Shown here: in pieces, positions 52,407 through 59,756 of the stretch
Position numbering within the stretch: the first letter of the stretch is position 1
How the letters are laid out: every line of letters starts with the position of its first letter
Assembly (NCBI GenBank): GCA_050184295.1
Contig: JBFXAM010000009.1
Coordinates: 4,587 to 68,586, forward strand
Length of the DNA stretch: 64,000 nucleotides
Reading direction: 5' to 3'
Source: JBFXAM01 sp050184295
GTDB lineage: Bacteria; Planctomycetota; Phycisphaerae; UBA1845; Fen-1342
Position numbers and translations under genes: made by a program
The notes under the pieces: generated by a model
The model's database searches: none
The model's input: the letters and a program-made list of their open reading frames with translations, nothing else
What the model was told of the DNA's origin: nothing

Positions 52407-52435
52407 TTGTATTCGCATCGGCCAGTTGGTATGCT
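52407..52435 (+). promoter_or_regulatory. Candidate promoter of the YQGQL gene pair
   Basis: TTGTAT, 17 bases, TATGCT, each a moderate match to the sigma-70 consensus, about 50 bases before the GTG at 52486 and just behind the minisatellite. Confidence 0.4.
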
Positions 52436-52485
52436 ACGAAGTCAGGTCGTCCCCGTCGTTCGGGCCAGTGGCAAGGAGATCAATC

Positions 52486-53832
52486 GTGACGCGCAATTCT
52501 CGCTTTTGGGCGGTAGCAGTCGCTGCGCTTGTGACTACGGGCGTCAGCGCCCAGCAGCCGGTCGGGACGGCATTCACGTATCAGGGACAGCTCAAGCAGA
52601 ACGGTCAGCCGTTCAATGGCAACGCCGGTCTGGAGTTTCGACTCTACGATGCGGCGACCGGCGGCGCGCAGGTCGGCGCAGCGATCACTAATCCGGCCCA
52701 GGCCGTCACGAATGGGTTGTTCACCAGCACGCTCAATTTCGGCGCGTTGCCTTTCACGCAGAACCAAGCGCGATGGGTTGAGGTTCGCGTGAACGGCACG
52801 CTGCTGTCACCGCGGCAGCAGCTCACGCCGACGCCGTTCAGCTTCGCAACGCGGGGAATAACTGTGGATAGCCAAGGTCGGGTCGGGATTGGTACTACTT
52901 CGCCAGTGGACCCCTTACACATCGCCGCGCCCGACGGCGCATTGACAGCGCTCCTTGTGCGCTGCAATTACGACGACGCTTCTCCCCAAGCTCAACAGCT
53001 CATCATCGCGTCATCGGCTGGTCCGGAACGTCTCAAATTCGGCTATCACACGACGAATGACTACGGCTCACTACAAGCGGAGAGCGTCGGCAGTGGCGGA
53101 AGACCCCTCTTGCTCAATCCGATCGGCGGAAGCGTCGGAATCGGAACGAGTTCGCCGCAAGCGAAGCTTGACGTCGGCGGTGAGATCTTCTGGGGACATA
53201 ACCTGCTTGCAATCGACCAGGGGGGCTCGATCGAACTTGGTGGTACGAACGTCAACCCATCGTCCGGTGGCCGCCCGTTCATCGACTTCCATTTTGGGAA
53301 CGGACTTGCCGAAGACTATAATGTTCGCATCGTCAATCAGGCCGATGGGCTGCTTCAACTCCGCGCCGCGACCGTTGAGTGTACGGCCACGATGAGCGCG
53401 GCCGTCGTGCAAATTCGCGGTGCCGACCTCGCGGAAAGGATTCCATCCGCTGACAAGCTCGAACCCGGCCTGCTTGCCGTCATCGACGAATCCGGCAGCG
53501 GCAAGCTGCGCCTCGCGACCGAGCCCTACGACCGCAAGGTGGCCGGCATCGTCAGCGGCGCGAACGACTTCCCGGCCGGCGCGATCCTCGGCAACCAGCC
53601 CGGCAGCGAGGCCGACCCGGCCATCGCCCTCGCCGGCCGCGTCTATTGCTGGGCCGACGCCTCGTACGGCCCGATCGGCGCCGGCGATCTGCTTACGACG
53701 AGCGCCACGCCCGGCCACGCCATGCGTGTCGCCGACGATGCGGGTCCGGCGCGCGGCTGCATCATCGGCAAAGCCATCACGAAACTGGAATCGGGCCGCG
53801 GCTTGATTCTTGTACTCGTCCAACCGCAGTGA
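52486..53832 (+). CDS. Secreted YQGQL protein with G2-peptidase-like C-terminal domain (copy 1)
   Basis: A 448-residue exported protein. GTG 52486 is preceded by AAGGAG; the signal peptide ends near VSAQQ. The N-terminal domain AFTYQGQLKQNGQPF, LEFRLYDA, GLFTSTLNFG, LSPRQQLTPTPF is shared with the next gene and with the gene at 37 kb. Two VGIGTTSP / VGIGTSSP elements follow, as in phage tail-fibre proteins. The last 130 residues (AERIPSADKLEPGLLAVID, EPYDRKVAGIVSGAN, LAGRVYCWADASYGPIGAGDLLTTSATPGHAM, GKAITKLESG) look like the self-cleaving Peptidase_G2-type domain that ends many such fibres. Likely a surface or spike-like structural protein. Confidence 0.78.
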   Translation: MTRNSRFWAVAVAALVTTGVSAQQPVGTAFTYQGQLKQNGQPFNGNAGLEFRLYDAATGGAQVGAAITNPAQAVTNGLFTSTLNFGALPFTQNQARWVEVRVNGTLLSPRQQLTPTPFSFATRGITVDSQGRVGIGTTSPVDPLHIAAPDGALTALLVRCNYDDASPQAQQLIIASSAGPERLKFGYHTTNDYGSLQAESVGSGGRPLLLNPIGGSVGIGTSSPQAKLDVGGEIFWGHNLLAIDQGGSIELGGTNVNPSSGGRPFIDFHFGNGLAEDYNVRIVNQADGLLQLRAATVECTATMSAAVVQIRGADLAERIPSADKLEPGLLAVIDESGSGKLRLATEPYDRKVAGIVSGANDFPAGAILGNQPGSEADPAIALAGRVYCWADASYGPIGAGDLLTTSATPGHAMRVADDAGPARGCIIGKAITKLESGRGLILVLVQPQ

Positions 53833-53852
53833 TTCGACGAAGGAGATCGCGC

Positions 53853-55205
53853 ATGCGTCAACGGATAATCACCATTCTCGTCGCGGTTTGCGCGACGGCC
53901 CCGGCGTTACTCGCCCAAACCCCGGCTGGGACCGCATTCACCTATCAGGGCCAGCTCAAGCAGAACGGCCAGCCCTTCAACGGCAACGCCGCCTTTGAGT
54001 TCCGGCTTTACGGAAGCGAGGGCGGGACAGACCAGATTGGCTCGACAGTTTCCATACCCGGCCAGTCGGTCCTGAATGGGCTCTTTACGAGCCTGCTTGA
54101 CTTTGGTGCGGGTCCCTTTACCACCGCACAAGCTCGATGGGTTCAAGTCACTGTGAACGGTACGCCACTGACCCCGCGGCAACGGCTGACGCCCGCCCCG
54201 TTCAGCAATGCGACTCGCGGGATTATTGTGGACGCGGACGGCGATGTGGCCATCGGAACCGACATCACTCCCGCACGACTGACGGTGTCGGGGCACTCAC
54301 CGATCGGAGGATTGGATGAAAGGCTGCTCGACCTCCGGGGCGTCGATGCGGGCGGAACGCCCTACGGTCTCTATGCCAACCTCACAACAGGCGGTCCTTT
54401 TCGAGACATGCTCCTGACCACAGGTGACGCATCCGGTCAGTCGGCATCGCTTTCGCTCGGCGCGGGGGATGGCCGGATGATGACAATCAATCCGGTTGGC
54501 GTCGGGATCAACACGATGGACCCTGTCGGTAGACTTCACGTAGTGTCCGCCGATGACCTCCCACAAAATCAGGGCGGCGCAATCTGGGTCTCGGGGGACT
54601 CTAACGAAGGACGGTTCGGTATTGGTGTTAACAACCGCGGCTCCTGGATTCAATCGCATCAGGGCAAACCGCTGGGCATTAATCCGGCTGGAAACAACGT
54701 CGGGATCGGCACCGACGAGCCGGAGACCAAGCTGCATGTCATCGGTACGACAAAAACGAGCATACTTCAGATCACCGGCGGTTCAGATGTCGCCGAACCG
54801 TTCGCGGTCGCGACGCCGGAACACGGCAGGGTCGAACCCGGCATGGTCGTCGCGATTGACCCGGATAGGGCAGGCGAATTGAAACTCGCAGATGAGCCAT
54901 ACGACCGAAAGGTCGCGGGCATCATCAGCGGCGCGAACGGAATCAATAGCGGCCTTGTGCTCCGACAAGAAGGCACAATCGCCGACGGCGAACATCCCGT
55001 CGCGCTCACGGGTCGCGTCTGGTGCTGGTGCGACGCATCCTACGGCGCGATCAATCCCGGCGACCGTCTCACCACCTCCGCCACGCCCGGCCACGCGATG
55101 ACGGTGACAGACGAACCGAAAGCCCCGGGCGCAGTGATCGGCAAGGCGATGACAACGCTGGAATCGGGCAAGGGTCTCGTACTCGTTCTGGTTCAGCCGC
55201 AATAG
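53853..55205 (+). CDS. Secreted YQGQL protein with G2-peptidase-like C-terminal domain (copy 2)
   Basis: A 450-residue paralogue of the gene just upstream, with a 20-base gap and its own AAGGAG site before ATG 53853. Signal peptide, N-terminal domain (AFTYQGQLKQNGQPFNGNAA) and C-terminal domain (EPYDRKVAGIISGAN, LTTSATPGHAM, GKAMTTLESGKGLVLVLV) are nearly the same as copy 1, but the central 170 residues have diverged (LSLGAGDGRMMTINPVGVGINTMDP, GSWIQSHQGK). Conserved ends around a variable middle are what is expected of duplicated fibres that change their exposed face. Third-position GC is lower here than in the housekeeping genes. Confidence 0.78.
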   Translation: MRQRIITILVAVCATAPALLAQTPAGTAFTYQGQLKQNGQPFNGNAAFEFRLYGSEGGTDQIGSTVSIPGQSVLNGLFTSLLDFGAGPFTTAQARWVQVTVNGTPLTPRQRLTPAPFSNATRGIIVDADGDVAIGTDITPARLTVSGHSPIGGLDERLLDLRGVDAGGTPYGLYANLTTGGPFRDMLLTTGDASGQSASLSLGAGDGRMMTINPVGVGINTMDPVGRLHVVSADDLPQNQGGAIWVSGDSNEGRFGIGVNNRGSWIQSHQGKPLGINPAGNNVGIGTDEPETKLHVIGTTKTSILQITGGSDVAEPFAVATPEHGRVEPGMVVAIDPDRAGELKLADEPYDRKVAGIISGANGINSGLVLRQEGTIADGEHPVALTGRVWCWCDASYGAINPGDRLTTSATPGHAMTVTDEPKAPGAVIGKAMTTLESGKGLVLVLVQPQ

Positions 55206-55230
55206 GATTCTCGTGAGAAGGAAGCCAGCG

Positions 55231-56871
55231 ATGCAACCAATCTCGTGCTGGGCTTTGCGCGCACGCGTCAGATTCTTCGGCGTGGCTGCAATGAGCATAC
55301 TCGCGCATGACATTGCCTCGGCGGGCCCTGGGAGTTGGTCCGGCAGTCTCAACGCGCGCGTGGGGCCGGACCTTCCTATCCAAGTTCCTCTTCACGTTGA
55401 GAAACGCGAACTGCTCACCGTTTCGGTTACCGGAACGATCAGGGTAGGAGATGCACCGTGGTCTGGGCCCGCTGGAACCGATTATTACGGATTCGACCCC
55501 GAACATCGTCCGCCCTTCGGCTTCACTCACGGAATTGTCATGCTGAAGATAGGCGAGAATCATTACCCGATCGAAGGTGGTGCTCGAACCCTTCACGCGC
55601 CACGGGCCGGTTCTTTACAACTCTATGTCAATGACGACGTTTCCAGCGATAATGAGGGAGCATTTCAGGTCTTTGTGGAGATAAGACAAGGCATCGTGGG
55701 TGACGCTGACGAAGACGGAATCTCCGATGCAAGAGAGGACGAACTGCTTGAATACTTCGCGCCTGAACTGAAATTCACACGACCGAACGACGAAGGAGGC
55801 ACCCATGGCGAAGGCGACGAAGAGCGGCCCGCCGACGCCTACTGGTTCCTGCGCAATGCCGATCTTCAGAGCGACGGTGACGAGGTTATCGCGCGAAATC
55901 AGGCCCCGTTCTATCCGGAGTGGCTCCTTAGCCAAACAAACATGCCCGGAAGCTCGATGAATTACCTGGACGTCAACGCGGTCACCGCAGCCGAAACCGA
56001 TATACGGAATTCCCACCGGCACGGACAGGAGCGCGATCGCATTCTAGCCGCCCGAAATGTCGGTGTATACGGACATGTCACCGAGAGTACGAGCGACGAG
56101 ATTGAAATTGAGTATTGGTTGTTTTATCCGAACAGCGATACATATGCTCCACTCGACATTGCGGACCACGAGGGCGATTGGGAACTATTCGAACTTGTGA
56201 TTGATCGCACCGAGGCGGCCCCGTCACCGTCTCAGATTCGCACGGCAACTTGGTGGGGGCACAGCACTCGCTTGGCCCGCTGGTACCGCGATGGGCCCAT
56301 TGAGTGGGAATTCAACACCGGCCTCTTGAACTGTGCGCCGCCGGACTATCCATGCCTCCCACCGATGCCGCTTTCGCACTCGCCTGTGCTGGTCGAGTAT
56401 AAGACCCATGGCTCCTGGCCTGCGCCAGCAAGGTACAACGACTTCACGGGCTATGCTATCGGCGACGGCTATTGCTATGTCGCTCAGGATATTACCAATG
56501 TGGGGGAGGCCACGCGACCTCGGCTCGGCTGCGAGGTTATTCTCCAATATAATGGTAGATGGGGTGCCGGAAACGGTATTGAAGGAGTCAACCCCGAGGG
56601 TCCAGCCCTCAAAGGTCAATGGGCACGCCCCCTACAAAGCGTCAGCGAAGCGCTCTACGTGGGCCAGTGGAGCCATGGCCGCAATCATCCCAATGGCGTT
56701 GCGCCGCTCGGCCGCATCTCTTGGCCGTATGCCGTGGTAGGAGACGCGGTGACCGCTTCGAATTCAGGCCAAACGGTTTTGATTTTTCCGGGCAACTATA
56801 ATGAACAAGCGACGTATTCCAACCCAGTGACCTTAATTGCGCCGCATGGAAGTGTCACGATCGGGCAGTAG
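55231..56871 (+). CDS. Secreted Vps62-like protein with truncated beta-helix end
   Basis: A 546-residue exported protein in series with the YQGQL pair; AGAAGGAAG precedes ATG 55231. After a signal peptide comes a beta-rich, possibly prepeptidase-like domain (to about 150), then an acidic calcium-loop-like GDADEDGISDARED. Residues about 185-450 contain IEIEYWLFYPNSD and DIADHEGDWELFELVID, the pattern of the Vps62/DUF946 family. The final 50 residues (SGQTVLIFPGNYNEQATYSNPVTLIAPHG) match the first coil of a parallel beta helix and then stop, as if a pectate-lyase-like domain had been cut off. Codon use is the least GC-rich in the window, suggesting recent acquisition. Function unknown. Confidence 0.65.
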   Translation: MQPISCWALRARVRFFGVAAMSILAHDIASAGPGSWSGSLNARVGPDLPIQVPLHVEKRELLTVSVTGTIRVGDAPWSGPAGTDYYGFDPEHRPPFGFTHGIVMLKIGENHYPIEGGARTLHAPRAGSLQLYVNDDVSSDNEGAFQVFVEIRQGIVGDADEDGISDAREDELLEYFAPELKFTRPNDEGGTHGEGDEERPADAYWFLRNADLQSDGDEVIARNQAPFYPEWLLSQTNMPGSSMNYLDVNAVTAAETDIRNSHRHGQERDRILAARNVGVYGHVTESTSDEIEIEYWLFYPNSDTYAPLDIADHEGDWELFELVIDRTEAAPSPSQIRTATWWGHSTRLARWYRDGPIEWEFNTGLLNCAPPDYPCLPPMPLSHSPVLVEYKTHGSWPAPARYNDFTGYAIGDGYCYVAQDITNVGEATRPRLGCEVILQYNGRWGAGNGIEGVNPEGPALKGQWARPLQSVSEALYVGQWSHGRNHPNGVAPLGRISWPYAVVGDAVTASNSGQTVLIFPGNYNEQATYSNPVTLIAPHGSVTIGQ

Positions 56872-57532
56872 ATTGCGCGTTTCGCGTTGGCTGGCTTCCT
56901 GCGCTCCTCGCGCTCGCGCAGCGCGCCGCTGCGACGCTGCTCGATGCCCGCGGCCGTGTCGGCGAAGTCCTGATCGGCCGTCTGCTTGGCGGCCGCCTGC
57001 TCGTCGGTGAGGTCGCCGAAGAGATTCATTACGTCGATCCAGCGTTTCGTCAGCCAGTTCTGCACGAGATGCCACGCCTCCTGCACATCGCTCGTGAAGT
57101 TGGTCCAGGTCTTGGAGAGGAACGCGGTGGTCTCAATCCAGGCGACTTCGAGGGCGTAGAAAATCTGCTGCCGGCGACTGGCACACTCTCGAACGTGGCC
57201 TTTGAAAAACCCCCGAGCCCGCGCGCCGCCGGTGCAACTTCGTCGAGGAATTCGAGTTTTCTGAAGTGGTCGGCATGGGTTTTTCAGATGCCCCAATGGG
57301 GACCGCTGAATAACCTGCCCCCATGCGGCGAGCGCCACAGTCTTCGCGGGCGCGGCGCGTGGGCTGATCGCCTGTGCCACGCTTTTTCAGAGGTCTTGTT
57401 GGACGACGCGGAGTCCGCGATTCGGAACTCCGCAGTCCGCGACCCGATGCGGGAATACGGGAGCAGGGTCGACCGGCACGCGGACTCTGGACAACGACCG
57501 CCGGACTCCGCTTCCTGCGCGAGACAGGCGTT
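56872..57532. other. 661-base gap with a gene remnant
   Basis: Between the Vps62-like gene and the convergent thiolase stop. It holds the tape-measure-like remnant at 56890-57180 and, to its right, degenerate sequence with three CTTTTTCAGA- or TTTTCTGA-type pieces and a GCGGAGT/ACTCCGC hairpin near 57408. No intact gene. Confidence 0.5.
56890..57180 (-). pseudogene. Fragment resembling a phage tail tape-measure protein
   Basis: On the minus strand a stretch of about 95 codons reads like a piece of a larger helical protein: IFYALEVAWIETTAFLSKTW, TSDVQEAWHLVQNWLTKRW, DLTDEQAAAKQTADQDFADT, GALREREERR. The hydrophobic Trp-rich helices followed by a charged helix resemble tape-measure or tail-assembly proteins. 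There is no ribosome site or start at its beginning, and past its end the frame runs into the 3' end of the Vps62-like gene on the other strand. I read it as a leftover from a lost prophage or tail-like element, with modest confidence. Confidence 0.4.
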
Positions 57533-58768
57533 TCACACGCGTTCGACGATCGTCGCGACACCCTGCCCCACACCCACACACAACGTCGCGAGACCGCGCT
57601 TCACGTTGGCGTCGCGGAGCATCTCGTACACGATCGTCGTCACGAGCCGGGCCCCGCTCATGCCCAGCGGGTGGCCCAGCGCGATCGCGCCGCCGTTGGG
57701 GTTCAGCTTCGGCGCGGCGGTCCAGTCGCTGCGCCAGCAGTTCGGCGGGAGTTCGAGATCGCGAATGCAGGCGAGGCTCTGTGCGGCGAAGGCCTCGTTG
57801 AGCTCGACGTGGTCGATCTGGTCGAGCTTAAGCCCGGCGCGAGCGAGCGCCTTTCTGGTCGCGGGCACCGGGCCCATGCCCATGCACGCGGGGTCGACTC
57901 CGGCGGTCGCCGACGCGCCGACGATCGCGAGCGGCTTGAGCCCGAGCTTTTCCGCGCGTCGGCGTTCGACGAGCAGGAGCGCCGCGGCGCCGTCGTTCAC
58001 GCCGGACGAGTTTCCGGCCGTGACGGTTCCGCCTTCGCGGAACGCGGGGCGGAGCTTCGCGAGTTGTTCGATGGTTGTGTCTGGGCGCGGGTGCTCGTCC
58101 GCGCGGACGAGCAGCGGATCGCCCTTCTTCTGGGGGATGGGGACGGGGACGATCTCGTCGGCGAGCCGGCCGCTTTCGATCGCGCGCTTGCATTTCCATT
58201 GACTGGCCAGCGCGAACTCGTCCTGCTCGGCGCGGCGGATCTTCCACTTCTCAGCGACATTCTCGGCGGTTTCGCCCATGCTGAACGGGTGGTGCTTTTT
58301 CGCGAGCAGCGGATTGGTGAAGCGCCAGCCGATCGTCGTGTCAAAGGTTTCGAACGTGCGCTGAAAAGGCTCGGCAGACTTGGCGGTGACAAAGGGCGCG
58401 CGGGTCATGCTCTCGCTGCCGCCGGCGATGAGGACGTCGGCAGCGCCGGCCTCGATCATGCGCGCCGCGATGTTGACCGATTCGAGCCCGCTGGCGCAGA
58501 GGCGGTTGATCGTCGCGCCGGGCACGCTCGGGGGCAGGCCCGCGAGCAGCGCGGCCATGCGCGCGACGTTGCGATTGTCCTCGCCGGCCTGGTTCGCTGC
58601 GCCCAGATAGACGTCCTCGATCAGCGCGGGGTCGATCCCGCTGCGCTCGACCACGGTGCGGATGACCAGCGCCGCGAGGTCGTCCGGACGCACGGGCGCG
58701 AGGACGCCGGCGTAACGACCGATCGGCGTTCGAACCGCGGCGACAATGGCGGCTTGACGTTCGTTCAT
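57533..58768 (-). CDS. pcaF: Acetyl-CoA acyltransferase, 3-oxoadipyl-CoA thiolase-like
   Basis: A 411-residue thiolase that splits a 3-oxoacyl-CoA with CoA. The acyl-carrying Cys91 lies in NRLCASGLESV; other residues are GGSESMTRAP, NEAFAAQ, His366 in ALGHPLGMSGAR and Cys397. The C-terminal CVGVGQGVATIVERV matches the PcaF/PaaJ branch, where CIGVGQG replaces the CxGGGxG of FadA/AtoB, favouring 3-oxoadipyl-CoA or the related dehydroadipyl-CoA as substrate. That suits the phenylacetate ligase and HPPD in the window. ATG 58768 has no ribosome site; a TATAAT eight bases upstream suggests leaderless translation. Confidence 0.87.
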   Translation of the reverse strand: MNERQAAIVAAVRTPIGRYAGVLAPVRPDDLAALVIRTVVERSGIDPALIEDVYLGAANQAGEDNRNVARMAALLAGLPPSVPGATINRLCASGLESVNIAARMIEAGAADVLIAGGSESMTRAPFVTAKSAEPFQRTFETFDTTIGWRFTNPLLAKKHHPFSMGETAENVAEKWKIRRAEQDEFALASQWKCKRAIESGRLADEIVPVPIPQKKGDPLLVRADEHPRPDTTIEQLAKLRPAFREGGTVTAGNSSGVNDGAAALLLVERRRAEKLGLKPLAIVGASATAGVDPACMGMGPVPATRKALARAGLKLDQIDHVELNEAFAAQSLACIRDLELPPNCWRSDWTAAPKLNPNGGAIALGHPLGMSGARLVTTIVYEMLRDANVKRGLATLCVGVGQGVATIVERV

Positions 58769-58776
58769 GGTGCGGG

Positions 58777-58782
58777 ATTATA
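58777..58782 (-). promoter_or_regulatory. TATAAT immediately before the thiolase start
   Basis: Perfect -10 hexamer ending eight bases before the ATG, with no ribosome site between. Transcription would start at or next to the initiation codon, giving a leaderless mRNA. Confidence 0.45.
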
Positions 58783-58938
58783 GAGCCGCCCGGAGCGCGC
58801 ATGATGCGTGCATTCTCCATTCCTCATTTTGCATTCGCGCGTCCCGACATTCGTTGACCATCGCCTGCCGCCCGCCTTACGCTCACCGCGTGCCCGCGGC
58901 GCGTGATCTCTCCGCGCGGCGTTGCCAGGAGCCTGTCT

Positions 58939-59727
58939 GTGAGCGTGACCCTCGAGCCGATCGAACGGCGCGTGTTCGGCGTGCTGATCGAGAAGGCGCT
59001 CGCGCAGCCGTCGTATTACCCCATGACGATCAACGCGATCGTGACGGCCTGCAACCAGAAGAACAATCGCGATCCGGCGATGGAGCTCGACGAAGAGGCG
59101 GTCTGGGACACGATCGAGGGTTTGCGCAAGCGCGGGCTGGTGTCGCGCGTGCTCGCGGGCGGTGGCGCCCGCGTCGACCGTTTCAAGCACGAGGTGCGCG
59201 ACGTGTTCGCATGGGATCGACTGCAACAGGCCGTGATGGCAGAGCTGCTGCTGCGCGGCCCGCAGACCGCCGGCGAGTTGCGCACGCGCACCGAGCGCAT
59301 GGGGCCGTTCGACGCGGGGCGCAGCGTCGCCGATGTGGTCGACGGATTCTGCACCGCGAGCCCGCCGCTGATGGTCGCCTTGCCGCGCCAGCCCGGCCAG
59401 TCGGCGGTGCGGTATGCGCATTGCCTGTATCCGTCGGGCGAGGCGCCGACGGCGGCTGCGTATGTCCGCGAGTCGGCGGGACATGGGTCGCACGATACGG
59501 CGCAGGGATGGCACGCCGGGGTCGGTCGCGATTCCGACGCGGCGCGGGGTACCGCCGGCGCGCCGCCTCCGGGCCACGCGCCGGCGTCGTGCGGGCAGAC
59601 GTCCGCGTCGGCGGTTTCGATCGCCGCGGAGATCGAGGAGCTGCGAACCGAACTCGACGCGCTGCGGGGCGAGGTGGAGCGGGTGCGCGACGAGGTGGCG
59701 GAGCTGCGACGGGCGTTGGGGGCGTGA
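58939..59727 (+). CDS. yceH: YceH family protein (UPF0502/DUF480)
   Basis: A 262-residue soluble protein of the YceH family, built of two winged-helix domains: LEPIERRVFGVLIEKALAQPSYYPMTINAIVTACNQKNNRDP is the family signature, and AVMAELLLRGPQTAGELRTRTERM begins the second. The function of YceH is not established; the fold suggests DNA binding or protein contacts. The C-terminal third is a low-complexity linker followed by a coiled coil (IAAEIEELRTELDALRGEVERVRDEVAELRRAL), longer than in the enterobacterial protein. GTG 58939 has GGAG seven bases upstream. Confidence 0.9.
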   Translation: MSVTLEPIERRVFGVLIEKALAQPSYYPMTINAIVTACNQKNNRDPAMELDEEAVWDTIEGLRKRGLVSRVLAGGGARVDRFKHEVRDVFAWDRLQQAVMAELLLRGPQTAGELRTRTERMGPFDAGRSVADVVDGFCTASPPLMVALPRQPGQSAVRYAHCLYPSGEAPTAAAYVRESAGHGSHDTAQGWHAGVGRDSDAARGTAGAPPPGHAPASCGQTSASAVSIAAEIEELRTELDALRGEVERVRDEVAELRRALGA

Positions 59728-59756
59728 CGCATCGGACCCGCGGGGAGTGAGACGGC

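Larger units (their letters stand above)
52041..52485. other. Repeat-rich divergent gap
   Basis: 445 bases between the FnIII gene (minus) and the first YQGQL gene of the patch (plus). It contains a hairpin repeat (52057-52081), an eight-unit minisatellite (52208-52360) and a candidate promoter (52407-52435). Confidence 0.6.
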
